DNA from: Argyresthia goedartella
Taxonomy: Eukaryota > Arthropoda > Insecta > Lepidoptera > Argyresthiidae
Direction of reading: 5' to 3'
DNA length: 64,000 nt
Assembly (NCBI GenBank): GCA_949825045.1
Contig: OX463829.1
Location: 23,096,715-23,160,714, forward strand
The notes under the pieces: generated by a model
Database searches by the model: none
What the model saw: the letters and a program-made list of their open reading frames with translations, nothing else
Told to the model about the DNA's origin: nothing
Made by a program: the position numbers and the translations under genes
In this document: piece after piece, positions 51,891 through 63,480 of the stretch
How the letters are laid out: each line of letters opens with the position of its first letter
Numbering within the stretch: position 1 is the first letter of the stretch

Positions 51891-53166
51891 TTCCCCTGGA
51901 ACATGTCTCCAGAACCTCCGAATTCAAAATCTGCGAAACTCGATTCGCCACAAAAATCTCCAGCTTGTGAACTGAAGCCTTCAGCCAGCATAACACGATC
52001 TTGCTGTCCGTCCAAGCGTAGACCGTATCTTCTAACGCTATTGACCCACGAAGAACCGTCATCGTGTGGTTGAGCAGACGAGTCAGGAGAGCCGCTCCCG
52101 AAAGCTCTAACTTGGGAATGGTCAGGCGAGTGCGCAACGGCGCAATATTGCTCTTGGCCATGACCAACCGCACATCAACCTCCCCCGAGGAGTCGACCGT
52201 ACGCAGATACACCGCAGCTCCGTAGCCCTTCTCCGAGGCATCGCAAAACCCATGCAGGGTGGCGGTGTATCGTGTGGTGGGGACCAACCTCCGTGGCAGT
52301 GAAATCCGATTGATGCCAGGGAGGGTCGAAAAGAACGAGTCCCACTCTGAGCTCAATGACCCGTCGATCGGGTCGTCCCATTTCAGCTCAGCAGACCACA
52401 ATTGCTGCATAAAACACTTGAGCTGAAATGTTACCGGGGTGATCCACCCGTTTGGATCAAATGTCCTAGCCACCGTTGAAAGGACGTTCCGTTTCGTCCA
52501 GACCTTCGGGGAGTCCAACTCGACCCGATACGAAAACATGTCTGACACCGGCTGGTACTGGACGCCTAATACCGACAACATATTTGGATTTTCCAAATTT
52601 TCAAAAATGTGGGGATCCTGCTGGTAGTCATCCGGAAGACCAGTCAGTAACTCTGGAGAGTTCGACATCCATTTCCGGAGCTCGTAACCTCCACCCCGTA
52701 AGAGCTCAACTAGCTCGTCCCGTCGAGCGAGCGCCTCCTCTACGGAATCTGCACCGATACAGATATCGTCCACGTAGAGATCCTGCTCCAGGATCGCTGC
52801 TCCTCTAGGGAAATTTAACCGTTCTAGATCCGCTAACTCCCGCAGAGTGCGAATCGCCAAATAAGGACTAGACCGTAGCCCGTACGTGTTGGTGTTCAGC
52901 TCGTACACCCTGACGGGCTGATCTGGGCTCTCTCGCCACAGTATCAGCTGATACCGTCTATCGTCAGGGTGAATGACCGTCTGTCTAAACATCATCCGGA
53001 TGTCAGCTACAAACACAACATTGTGTCGACGGAACCGTGTGATAACATCCGCGATGTCATGGTTCAACTTCGGCCCTGAATGCAAACACTGGTTCAGGTT
53101 CATGCCGTTAGATGTTGATGCCGATCCATCGAACACTACCCGTATTTTGCCCTCCGGGGTCCTCAA
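51613..53166 (-). pseudogene. BEL-B pol, reverse transcriptase and RNase H segment
   Basis: RT reads KIRVVFDGSAST, LNQCLHSGPKLN, VFVADIRMMFRQ (catalytic Asp), TYGLRSSPYLA and YVDDICIGA (catalytic pair). RNase H reads LHGFCDASEKGYGAAVYLR, IPKLELSGAALL and YAWTDSKIVLCWL. The reading changes phase after NSEVLETC (about 51890), where WRHVPGEMNP is expected, so the link to integrase is broken. Upstream it is joined in phase to the protease segment except for two TAG codons. All RT catalytic residues are visible. Confidence 0.9.
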
Positions 53167-53241
53167 GACCGCGTGATGGGGCAGGAAGCAGTGGTCTTCA
53201 CGCTTCTAGTCGATACCCGAAACCGACATGTGGCCGAGCGA

Positions 53242-54057
53242 CTAGTATTCCCGCATGAAGTCGACGTACTTCTGCCGGAAAATCCCGTCACGCTTCATGC
53301 GTCGTTCCATCGACAGAAGCCGCGTCTCGGCTGCACGGTGTGAACTGCCCAGCGGCGGGCGATCACTCCGAAATGGAAGACGTGTAAGAAATCGACCTGA
53401 CCGAAGGCGACCAGTATTGTTCCGATAAAACTGTTCACACTCTTCTTCAACCGGGTCCAACCGGCGGACCGTAGGTGGTTCCTCCACCTCCCAAAACTTC
53501 TGTATCACCTCCGAGAGTACAGAACCGAATAAGGGACTACGAGTCGCTAGGCGTGGGGCAGCCGGCATGACCGGACCCATTACCACATGGCCCAGTCTGG
53601 TGTTGACCGAAACCAGACCAGTCGCCTGCAACACGTGGACACCTGGCACTAACAGGTATCCCAAGGCATCGACACCCAATAAAATGTCTACTGGGCCCGG
53701 AATATCGAACTCCGGGTCAGCCAGTGACAACCCAGCGACCAACTGTCGCACCGAGGGCGACAACCGTACGTGAGGGTGTGAGCCCATCACATTAGGCATG
53801 ACTAATGCCGTGACCGTCAGATTCACCGATGAATCCACCCGTGACGAGAGAGTAATCCGACATACTCCCTTAACGGAACCGACTTCCGTGTTCCCAATTC
53901 CCCGAATTGAATGTGGATACTCCCTTACCAAAATGCCCAACCGTCTTACAAGGTTGCACGAGACTAAGCACCCCTGGGCCCCCGAGTCCAATAGTGCTCG
54001 TGCCACACAAGATTTGCCGTCCGAACTCCACGCGATCACCGAGGCGGTGGGGAGCAT
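53242..54057 (-). pseudogene. BEL-B protease and pol N-terminal segment
   Basis: It begins in VMLPTASVIAW, in the same phase as gag after the gag TAG. The protease motif ALLDSGAQGC is near the start, then VDILLGVDALGYLL and a linker with SSHRAAETRLLSMERRMKRD. It ends at TAG (53242-53244). The phase continues (SLGHMSVSGID), meets a second TAG about 36 bases later, and then runs into KREDHCFLPHHAV and RT. Both TAGs stand where a sense codon is expected, and I read them as disabling mutations. Confidence 0.85.
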
Positions 54058-54102
54058 GACCGTCTGTGGAGTGGCGGCACCCTGTAAGTGGGCGGCGTGT
54101 CC

Positions 54103-55874
54103 CTAGCGGGAACCTCCGCGGGATCCGAACCCGCTGGGACCCCCGTCGGCCTGGTAACTCGGCTGCTGATATGCCACCGGTGGCATATCAGACCGCATGT
54201 ACATCAGGGGGTCCCAACCCGCATAATAGGCCCCTCGCTCTCCCGGTACCCGACCATACCGGACTGTGAACGGTGTGCCCGGTGGCCACCGTGGATGGAG
54301 GGGGGAGAGCGGATCCAACCTGGGGCGCTCTAGGAATGGGGGCGACATCCGACTGTTCGCCTCCCTCTTCGCCTCCCAGAGCGACGGGCAGGGTGGCGCA
54401 GGAGGTGGTGGGCTCCCAGCCTTCGCGCCACTCATAGGTGCCATCTGACACCCGCCCGTAACACGCGGTGAGCCAGCGGCCCGAAGTCCTCGCTGACCCT
54501 GGACAGCGGCGACCGAACCCCGGCTATCCCGCCTGTTACCCCCCGCGCTGCCCCCTTCCCCTCGGGGGGGGGGGGGGGATCCCGTCCGCGGGTACCCCAG
54601 TCACCCCGTTGGTGACTCCCGTTGCCCGGAGGGGGACTGGGTCCGGCCCTGGTTGGGCCCTGTGACCGACCAACCTGAGTCCGGCCCTGGTGACCGTCCG
54701 AAGGGCCTGACCGGTTCAGGCACAACACGATGTGGTGCTTGCCACCGCAGCACTCACAGGGGGACGCGCGTGAGCACTCGCTCAGCGGGTGCGGCCCCAA
54801 ACGACCGAAACACAATCGGTGGCGGAAGACCACCTTCCTGCGGGCAGCCACACCGAGCGCCTTAAAGTTGGCGCAACTGGTCACTTCATGACCGGCACTG
54901 TCGCAGTGCACACAGCCGTCACCCGACGGCGCGGCACTCAAAACGCCAAATTGTTTTGACCGCCCACCCCCCCGTGGCCTCCGAATCCAATGTGTCGCAT
55001 CGCCTGCATTCACCCTCCAAAATATCCGTTAATTGGACGAGCGTGGGCAGTTCCGAGCTACTGCCCCCATGCAGCTGTTCAAACCGACTTTGAACAGCTG
55101 CAGGCAACCGTGACAAAACCATATATAACACGATATATGACCATTGGTCTACCGGCAGACCAAGGTTCTGAAGGGCCTTAGTGGCCACCAGCACAGGGTT
55201 GAGCACCTGTACCCGGATGTCAACATCCCGGGTTACTCTTGGGATGCTAAACAGCTTCCCCAGCTGCGCATCAACCAACCGCCGTTTGTGTTGGTAGCGG
55301 TCAAACAATATGACCCGGGCAATCTCATAATTGCCCGCCGTGACCGTTAGGTGACCGACCAACTCCTTCGGTTCACCCCGCAGTGCCATCAATAGTTGGG
55401 CCAACTTGTAGGCGTTGTCCAGGTCGTCCCGACCGTGGACCAGACTATCGAATAAATTGATGAATGCCGGCCACTCATCAATTGCCCCACCGAAGGCCGG
55501 AATCTCCAGGTGTGGCAGCCGTCCAACAACACCCTTAGGGGGCGGGTCTCCGCTACCCTCCCCGCGGTCATCCCGACGCGACCGCTTAATTTTTTCGGCG
55601 CGACGCTCGATGTCGCCCAAGCACTCCATCGCTTGGTCAGCATCCGCGCAGAGCTGCTTCACTGCAGCCACCGAAGCCTCATCCGTAAGGCTTTAGCCTC
55701 CGCGGCCAGCCGACACACCTTCCCGACGCGTGTCATTGCGTCCTCCACACGCTTGAGCAGGACATCGTCCATGTCAGGTCGCTCCACATACTTGTGAGTA
55801 TGGGCGAGCCATCTCATCTCCTCACGGACGCCATACCGCAGTACCGTCAAGGGTGAAGGTGCCATGGTTACCAA
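54103..55874 (-). pseudogene. BEL-B gag, broken by frameshifts
   Basis: In pieces: 55874-55665 (LRYGVREEMRWLAHTHKYVE), 55671-54960 (DUF1759-like: LEIPAFGGAIDEWPAFINLF, ALRGEPKELVGHL, RLVDAQLGKLFSIP), 55013-54432 (Cys/His modules CVHCDSAGHEVTSC, CFGRLGPHPLSEC, CECCGGKHHIVLC) and 54444-54103 (low-complexity tail ending GGSR then TAG). Two of the phase changes coincide with homopolymers, seven C at 54967-54973 and fifteen G at 54564-54578. In the second module the second Cys reads as Arg. A perfect 24-bp palindrome lies at 54167-54190. Confidence 0.85.
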
Positions 55875-56531
55875 TTCAATTGTTTCTGGTCCTATGCTTC
55901 ACCACCGAACTAAGCACAGCCAGAGACCAGCACTTTCCCGTCAGCGCTGGGCACAGAAATTAAAACTAAGTTGTAAAAACCAAGGCAACCACTAAAACAA
56001 TTAAATCCTAAACAATATTTAATATGGTTGCCCTGTGGACATACACCTTATAAATATATCCTCTAAATCAATTAGAGAATGCCACCATATGGTACAATAC
56101 AAATAACACACAAAAAGGTATTATAAAAAACTATTTTTCTAGAAGTGGCCCCTCTGATATGACCCACACTTCTTTTGAGGTCAGCAAAATCAGCTTAATA
56201 CCCCCTAAATAGCCCGACCCTGCTGTGTAAACCGAAATAACACTGCAGTACTATAGAACCCGACGTTCTACCGCAAGTAATACAATCTAGTTACTTCGCA
56301 GAATGACTGTTCAATCTTTTATGCGCACAAACAGTAGTTTCCGACTACAAATTTATTATTGACTAAATTGACACTTATACTTTCACTAACCGAAATGAAC
56401 TTTAATTGTGGTACCGACCACAGACTCGTTGCCAAACAGATTGCCGGCCAATCTGAGATATTCTTTTCTCCCAACTACAATGTGGCAAAAGGCAACCCTA
56501 CAACCGTGAATCGATGATTTCCCACTAGGAA
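55875..56531 (-). other. BEL-B 5' leader
   Basis: About 650 bp between the primer site and gag. Non-coding as far as I can see. Confidence 0.55.
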
Positions 56532-56549
56532 AACCGCGCTCTGCTACCA
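56532..56549 (-). other. BEL-B primer binding site, initiator tRNA-Met type
   Basis: The element strand reads TGGTAGCAGAGCGCGGTT, three bases after the LTR. It is the same site as in BEL-A with one base changed. Confidence 0.7.
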
Positions 56550-56552
56550 AAA

Positions 56553-57125
56553 TGATTATTTTTCCACGCCTACCGAACGGCGTGGAATCCTGAGGGGGTG
56601 GGCTTTTGCCAGCACGTGAGAGAAAAGTGAGTTGAACGATTGTTACTGACCTTGTCGTCGCAGACCGGGGATCGAAAGCTCGATTCGAGACAGGAATGCG
56701 GGATAGGAGACAGTTTTGGGATAGGAGAGGAACCGAACCTGGCCGTCGCTGCCCGATGCTGTCGCCGGCGTGCTGCCTGCCGTCACGTGGAGTCGCCGCT
56801 ACCGATACGACGATGTCCAATCAACACGGATCACTTGACCGCTGACGCGTATCTACTTATTTCCCGGCGATGTAGATGATTAACACTCCGACCAGGCCCG
56901 ACGTCTGTATTTGGTAATTGGTACACCGAAATACCATCAATGGCACGATGCCTGAGCAGATATCTTGTTCTCCCGACGAGAAAAGAGAAGAGATAACCTC
57001 CAATTTTTTCCTCTCGTTGGTACGAGTGACAGCTGCGGTCCGTTTCCGCTTAGTGATGTCCCGATTACTCGCGGTCGATCCGCGCAACAAAAAACCGGTG
57101 CGTTCCGAAGCATAAATATTAAACA
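56553..57125 (-). repeat. BEL-B 5' LTR
   Basis: The partner of 49630-50181, longer by about 21 bp (tacgacgatgtccaatcaac at about 56805-56825). The target duplication CTTAT follows. Confidence 0.9.
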
Positions 57126-57130
57126 CTTAT

Positions 57131-58110
57131 TTTCGAATTAAACCATCCCTTTTTTATTACCTAATATAGGTCATTATATAAATATTACAGGAAATTTAAT
57201 GAGAAATGTATGCTTTAAATTTGGTCACAACTAGGGAGCAAATAAGAAACATTTGAAAAACGTTTTTCAAACTTTATGTGTGACGTGCCTAATAAAAGTG
57301 CTTGTTGATCTCAAATATATTAACTTGAAACGCTTAATAAAATAAATAAGACCATTCCTCATGCATATCTCCGAAAAGATTTTTTTTTTATTACGTAAAA
57401 TAAAGTCGTTACTCAAATAGTACAGAAAAATTATGAGAAATTAATTAGGTATTGCGCACAATTGGGGGGCAAATCAGAAATTAAAAATAGTTTTCAAAGC
57501 GTATTATGTGACACGTTTAATGAAAGGGCTTGTTGCGAGGAACTCAAATCCATTATTATCATAAACGTGAAATATATGGTTAAAAAGCAATTTAAGAAAA
57601 TAGGCAAAAATTTACCATTCGCCTCCCCTCCAACCTAAATCCGTGAAACTACGGATCCTAAGTATTTTCAAAAATACGAAACGAAGTATTTACCTAAATA
57701 TTACAGGAAAAAGTATGAAAAATGTATGCTTTTAATATTTCTCAGTTGGCGGAAAATCATTATTAAAAATATATATTTTTTGTAAGCCTGAAAAGCTTAG
57801 TTAAAAAAAATATAATAAGAAAATAGGAAAAAAGACCCCCCCTATCTCCAAAACTACTAATCCAAAACAAAAAAATGAAGTTATATTGATCTTTACTTAA
57901 ATATTATAAGAAATGTATGGTTTAAATAGGGGCAAAATTATAAATTCTCTGCAACAATAACTTTGTAAACATCATTTTGCTATCATCTAAAGACACAAGA
58001 TAATTAAACATACCCATCCCGATGCAAGAAACATAAATCCCGTTCTGCGGTGGTAGGGAACCCTTCGTGCCCGAGTCTGACTTGCACTTGACCTTTTATT
58101 TTAGCTAGTT
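57131..58110 (+). repeat. Degenerate repeat with internal units, ending in the gaacccttcg tail
   Basis: Related blocks recur about every 250-280 bp: aatattacaggaaatttaat (57180), atattacaggaaaaagtatg (57698) and aaatattataagaaatgtat (57898), with gaaaataggcaaaaatttac and gaaaataggaaaaaagaccc between. It ends with gaacccttcgtgcccgagtc and gacttgcacttgacc near 58065-58100, the same tail as the CCGT repeat. The BEL-B insertion split the family: aaaataggcaaaaagtttcc occurs just left of 49625. Confidence 0.55.
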
Positions 58111-59565
58111 TTTCTGTAACGATATAAATGTTTTCATAGGAAGAGAATTTGCTGTGGATTTTGTTATTTCCCCGGCTAGCTCTTGCTCTATATAAAATTC
58201 TTTCCTGCCAGCAACATAACCATGTTTTCTGAACCGACAAAAGAGGTCGGTTGCAGCAAATCCTTCTCAGCGACTCTCCGACGCGACATCAGTGAAGGAA
58301 TGTAAATGAGCGGGTATCATATGAAATATTCCCGCCATTACAGGCCGGAGGAGCCGGCTCACGGAGTTACAGTTTCTCAAAGATGGCGTCCGGAAGTAGG
58401 AAAATGCGACCGGTTTAGGAAATCAGGTGTGGAGTTTTCGGAAGTGTTTTTATTACAATACTTATTACTAAAAACGATAGAATTTACTGAGGAAGGTTCG
58501 TAGAGGTTTGTAATGAAAGAATTTTTGATAGTAGTTGTTTTTTTTTAAATTAGAAGTGATAAAGTAAAAAAACTGGCTTGGTCGTCATTTTTACTGAATA
58601 ATTCTCGTTCAAAAGGATATACGATTACTGCAAATCATAGAATTACCTAAGGAAGGTTCGTTGAGGTTTTTAGTAAAAGAGTTTTTAATAGTAGTTGTAT
58701 TTTTTTTAATTACATGTGGTACATTTTACATTTTAAACTATTTTTCCACTGAAAACTTTGGCGGAAAATCGGAGGAAGCGAGTAGTTGAACCATGTTGAA
58801 CAGCACATTAAAGATGTAATTGAGAATAGAATCTTATCTCGGATGCGGTAGAGGTAGAGATAATAAGATAATAAGAAGAATAGAGAGATATGCCACTATA
58901 CTGGCGCTACGTACCGATGCATCACATCGCTAAATCGTTCAGCCCTTCGTGCTACCTATCCACAGATTCGCTCACTTTCCCACCTTCACGGTGGGACTAG
59001 CCGAATTTATCGTTCTCGTCTCGGGTAATGTGGCTGTGGTAGGAAGAGAATGCGGACAACGTGATTTTGTGGTTCTGCAGTGGTTTAGCAAACGAGATTA
59101 CTTTATTCCTTCAATAAAAAAGTACATAGCCATTTATATACTTCTTTACAGAAAATTGAGGAAAAGCGACAGTAGAGTAGTTCCATGATTCCCATCCCAA
59201 AATTATGACAGGAACTGAACAGATATTGCCATAGAATTGAGTTCGTTCAAATATGGGACCGTTTGTTTAACTATCTACATATTTTATTTTGCTGCATAGA
59301 ACGTAGGTGTATAAACGATATTTTAAAATGCTGCATGGTTCAGGCGGCTAATATTCATTAGAACATGTTGGCACCAGCGCAAAGGATCCTATGTTCTTTG
59401 TTCCTATATTCCAATATCCTTACACTCTATTTAAACTAAACTTCCTGCGCGATAGATTAAATTCCAAGTTTATTGGTCTTTGTCCATGAAAAAGGGTTTC
59501 TAGCATTTTCTGTTTAACTTTCAAACATGTTTCAAACGTTGGCAAATATCAATCAGCCGACAGCC
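58111..59565. other. Unassigned, with a diverged ~70-bp direct repeat
   Basis: The blocks 58478-58548 and 58637-58709 share gaggaaggttcgtagaggtt / aaggaaggttcgttgaggtt and atagtagttgt. No gene is seen. Confidence 0.45.
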
Positions 59566-59798
59566 AGATATTACACACATTGGTCTAGCCCCAAACTAGG
59601 ATTCCCTCTATCTTGGGTACTAGACAACGATACAAATACTTATATAGATAAGTAAATATTATAATTAGATAGATAAACAACCATGGCTAGGGTTCAAACA
59701 TCCGTTCTCATCAAACGCATATTTGCCCCCACCGGAACTCGAACCCGGGACCCTTGGCTTCGTAGGCAGGGTCACTGCCGACTCAGCCATTCAGGTCG
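59566..59798 (-). repeat. tRNA-derived SINE, family S1
   Basis: Reverse copy with the B box (gaactcgaacccgggac in plus text) and the head ending ggccg-like agccattcaggtcg. The body matches the other S1 copies. Confidence 0.85.
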
Positions 59799-60173
59799 TC
59801 ATTTTTTTTTTAAATGTCTAGGAAACACGAGTATTTATGCCCTTATGCATTTTAAATGTAACTGTGTTTCATAAACAACGATTCAAAAGCGTTTCCCACA
59901 AACTATCAGAGCAAACAAATATTTTACAGTTGCTCGCCAATGTATGTACATAGATTGGATGGAAAATATTGAAATAGCGATTACCAGTAATCGTGTTTGA
60001 TTTAATGATTGATGATCAAAAGCTTTCCCATAATTGGTGCTGCTGCAATCGAGTATTGTGCTTTTCAGCTTAAAATTCCCTTCGCCGTTAAGTTTGCAGC
60101 AATTGAACCAGTGTTGCTTGCTTTTGAAAAATATGTTACCCAAAATTTAGGGAGAAATCATACTATAAAGGCC

Positions 60174-60309
60174 TTACTAATAAAAGAAGTTATTCACGGT
60201 TTAACTTATACAGTGTTTTGTCTTGCTTTGACATTTGACATTTACTCGATGTATGAAAAGGACAAAATACTGTATAAATTAAACCGTGAATAACTTCTTT
60301 TATTAGTGA
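60174..60309. mobile_element. Small MITE of 136 bp
   Basis: The arms ttactaataaaagaagttat and ataacttcttttattagtga extend to about 48 bp with four or so mismatches. The spacer is about 40 bp. Confidence 0.85.
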
Positions 60310-60450
60310 TTGATTGATTTGATTTTCAAAGTTCTTTATTAATGTAAGATTACAAATAGGTACACATCCTTAACACTGTCGAGGGTATACAAACATAATT
60401 TTAGCCGTTTTGCAGGATAAAAGCCTTTAGGAAAACTTATAAATTATACA
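60310..60450 (-). repeat. Probable 3' tail of a minus-strand LINE
   Basis: The plus text gattgattgatttgattttc and aaagttctttattaatgtaa reads in reverse as AATAAAG-like sequence with a CAAT-type repeat tail. Confidence 0.4.
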
Positions 60451-61679
60451 TTACTTATCTAGACCTTAATAACTAATTAAACAGTATATTGATTTTCTGC
60501 TTTTCTAAAGTATGCACACTTGTATGTGTTACATTTTTTTGGACATCAATACCTAACTTGATAGGTACACCTACACTACAATACAAGTAGCAAGGACAGT
60601 CTTTTATTAGTAAAGCCGTAAATGTTCATCTACATTCCCGAAACTCGTGGGTATAATTATATTATTTACGTAGTTTGTTGTCAGTAGGTGCCTGCACATA
60701 CATGCAGGTACATGCACATATGTAAGTGCTATCATATTTTTTGAAAGAGAGGAATTGTAATTTAAATCTGGCAACCGGATATCGCAATTGCCCATTTTTT
60801 GGTAACAGTTGACAGATGTGCACTACAGCCAACTTAACGGCATAGGTTCAGCTGAAATGCACTCTAGTAATTGTATCGTAAACATTGGCACCACTAGCCA
60901 CTAGATAATGGGTTTGTGCACATATTTGCACTTATAAAGTGTGTGGAGTTCTGTTCTAAACATTTACATATGGGCATGTGGATGGCCTATTGCCCTATAT
61001 CACGGAATAAATAGTAGAACCTAGCGGTACCTACAAACATGGTTGTGGGTTGTGTACGCAGCAACGTCACAACATATAGGTGTGTATGTAGATACTCGTA
61101 CATTTGTACCCTACCATTCGTCGCATTACGATATCGTGCATAGAATGAATTATCTTTGTAGGTCAGTAAATTAAAATGAGTTCCCATAGATATATCGAAA
61201 GAACTGTACCACTGCAGCCATACAATGGAAATTACATAGTAACATAAGTCCTTAAATTAACTTTTCAATCGAAGGCTCATCAATATTTAATTTGTGGTAG
61301 GATAATTCTACATGGTTGTTATAGTTTGTTTAAGCGTGGTTTTACTCTATTTTTAAACCCAATTTAAGAAAATACATAAAACGTCATCCATGGCTTTCAA
61401 AACATCAGCGGAAGGGAATGATAAACATCCGGAAGCCTTTTAATTATGCTGAGTAAGCACTTTATACCAAATGTAATATTGAAAAGGGTTTAAAAATCCT
61501 TGTTCCTGATTTATGTTTTTACATGAAACTAGGGTGTTTCCACGTCGGCAATCCCTTTTTACTTTATTTGTACCTATTTTGGTTATTTGCGTTACAAAAA
61601 CAAATAACCAAAATATCTATCAACACAGCTCTGGCGAAACATCCAACCTGTTCAAGAAAGTCATTATTATGAGCCCATT
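60451..61679. other. No gene seen; one 15-bp inverted repeat
   Basis: The arms 61575-61589 and 61601-61615 (tattttggttatttg / caaataaccaaaata) are exact with an 11-bp spacer. The rest is unassigned. Confidence 0.45.
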
Positions 61680-61790
61680 ATTTCACACTGCCGGGCAAAG
61701 ACCTCTCTGCCCATCTTCCTCTCTAAGCGATCCTGAGCGATCTCACTACAGTCCTTGTACCATAAACCCAACTCATCATTAGGTACCTCC
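61680..61790 (-). repeat. RTE-type LINE 3' fragment
   Basis: The text cactgccgggcaaagacctc followed by gcccatcttcctctc is the reverse of a moth RTE LINE 3' end. Confidence 0.45.
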
Positions 61791-61851
61791 CTACATGGGA
61801 CGGCCGCAGTTTATTTTGAAAATAATATTTTGAAAATTATTTTAAAAATGA

Positions 61852-62105
61852 CGACCCGAATGGCCGAGTCGGCAGTGACGCTGCCTACGAAACCAAGGGT
61901 CCCGGGTTCGAGTCCCGGTGGGGGCAAATATTTGTTTGATGAGAACGGATGTTTGTACCCTAGTCATGGTTGTTTATCTATCTAAGTATAATATTTATCT
62001 ATATAAGTATGTATATCGTTGTCTAGTACCCAAGATACAGGGAATCCTAGTTTGGGGCTAGATCAATGTCTGTAAATAGTGTCCAAGGTATTATTATTAG
62101 TATTA
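61852..62105 (+). repeat. tRNA-derived SINE, family S1, plus strand
   Basis: Head cgacccgaatggccgagtcg (A-box region), B box gggttcgagtccc, body with gagaacggatgtttgtaccc and gttgtctagtacccaagata, and tail attattattagtattat. A tRNA-like head followed by a ~170-bp unrelated body marks a SINE. Confidence 0.88.
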
Positions 62106-62419
62106 TCTTTTAAAAATAGATGTGAACTAGAAAGCACTACGAAAGTGGTTCTGTTTGTGTTCTGTGTTCTGTCGTAATTCATCCTGTCTAAAACTCGGTG
62201 CCCGTAACCTCAAACAGTGGTTTGGTTACATTACATAGTCGGATTAGTAAGAATTCAAATATTATGAAACATGTTATTTACAATGAATATTACTGTATTA
62301 AATTCCGTTTGAATTATCTAACTAACTAGAAAGAACTAATATCAGAACTAAAACTGACTGCAATATACAGGTGATATTTAATTAGCTGACAATATTTTGG
62401 GGACTGATAGTTCCCATCA

Positions 62420-62571
62420 ATATGAACAACTTTCTCCAAGAAACATATGGTCGCAATGGAAAAAACAATGTTCCTAAGTTGACCCGATCAGCTGATTACA
62501 ATTTACTATGGGAGAACCAATTATTTTTTTCGTTTGCGACCATATGTATCTTGGGGAAAATTGTTCATAAT
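62420..62571. mobile_element. Small MITE of about 150 bp
   Basis: The arms atatgaacaactttctccaa and ttggggaaaattgttcataa pair with a few mismatches and continue with catatggtcgcaa / ttgcgaccatatg. Confidence 0.82.
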
Positions 62572-62639
62572 TGTAGTCATTGTGCTAGTTGGCCGCCGAT
62601 TGGTGGAGTACCCAACATAACGCCAGGTAATTGAGGAGA

Positions 62640-63180
62640 CTATTCGTCTTATGGGGTCACGTAGAATACTTTTATTTGAAAAAATAAAAAACCTAAAATC
62701 ATTGAGAAATGCTACTTTGCGGCCGTTTTTCTCAGTTTACGACCGGCTTTCAGCCAGATTGCGGCCGCCAGAGATTTTTTATAATAAACTCGGTTTTTAC
62801 CGCTTTTCTGGTAAACAGTCTTTATCATATAGCAAGTTATTATCATGTTATTATCAACAAAAAAAATCATATACATTTTCCCTGGTGATTCACCATTCAG
62901 GAGATATCGCGATTCTAAAAAACAAAGAAATTACATATGCAACTTATTTTTCGCACCACCAGCTAGGCGCATTAAAAGGTTTTCATACCCAAAGGGTACC
63001 TAAAAGAGACCCTAGTACTAAGCATCCGCTATTAGTGCGTCCGTCCGTCCATCCATCCATGCGACCGTCCGGCCATACGTCCGCCTGTCTTTCATATATG
63101 TCTGTGTATATATCTCATTAACTGTAACAAGCACAGAGTAGAAATTTCTCTAAAGTGTTCATTTGCTGTTATAACAAAAA
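62640..63180 (+). repeat. Dispersed repeat with CCGT/CCAT core
   Basis: The part from about 62985 (ccaaagggtacctaaaagag, gtccgtccgtccatcca, cctgtctttc) is a diverged CCGT-core repeat. The GC-richer part before it (62720-62780) looks like another repeat. The open frame over both is not a gene. Confidence 0.5.
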
Positions 63181-63377
63181 AAAACGCGCTGTTATAAAAT
63201 TTAAAGGTTCTTCCCATAAGAGACTAGATTATTTTGTTTTTTTCTTGGATGATGGTACATAGTCTCTTGCATGGAGAAAACTTTTTTTTAATGCGTGTTT
63301 CTGTGAAAATTTTATTTTTCTACTATTCATGTGTTATTGCCCGCCAGACGGTATATGAACGGACAGACGGATGCATA

Positions 63378-63480
63378 ATCAAAGAAAGAAAGAAAGAAAA
63401 AAGAAACATTTATTATAAAAACAGTGAACACACACACAAATACATTACAATTAAAGAAATTTAAATGAAAATAAGGAATA
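63378..63480 (-). repeat. 3' tail of a minus-strand LINE with TTTC repeat
   Basis: The plus text aaagaaagaaagaaagaaaa followed by acatttattat reads in reverse as AATAAATGT with a TTTC tail. Confidence 0.45.

Larger units (their letters stand above)
49630..57125 (-). mobile_element. BEL/Pao LTR retrotransposon, near full length, inactivated (BEL-B)
   Basis: The LTRs are 49630-50181 and 56553-57125, and the TSD is CTTAT (49625-49629 and 57126-57130). In element order it holds an iMet-type primer site, a leader, gag with three Cys/His modules, a TAG, protease, RT, RNase H, integrase, an inverted repeat and a polypurine tract. Coding is broken by two TAG codons after protease and by several phase changes. 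There is no envelope gene. It is a relative of BEL-A and serves as the reference for what BEL-A lacks. Confidence 0.92.

Noticed and set aside
61852..61926. tRNA gene-like sequence with A and B boxes
   Set aside because: The tRNA-like head is followed by a body shared with four other copies and a short repeat tail, so it is a SINE. The cloverleaf is not complete.
62651..63121. 156-codon open frame on the plus strand
   Set aside because: The second half is the CCGT/CCAT dispersed repeat and the first half has no motif. It does not start from a supported promoter or match a family.
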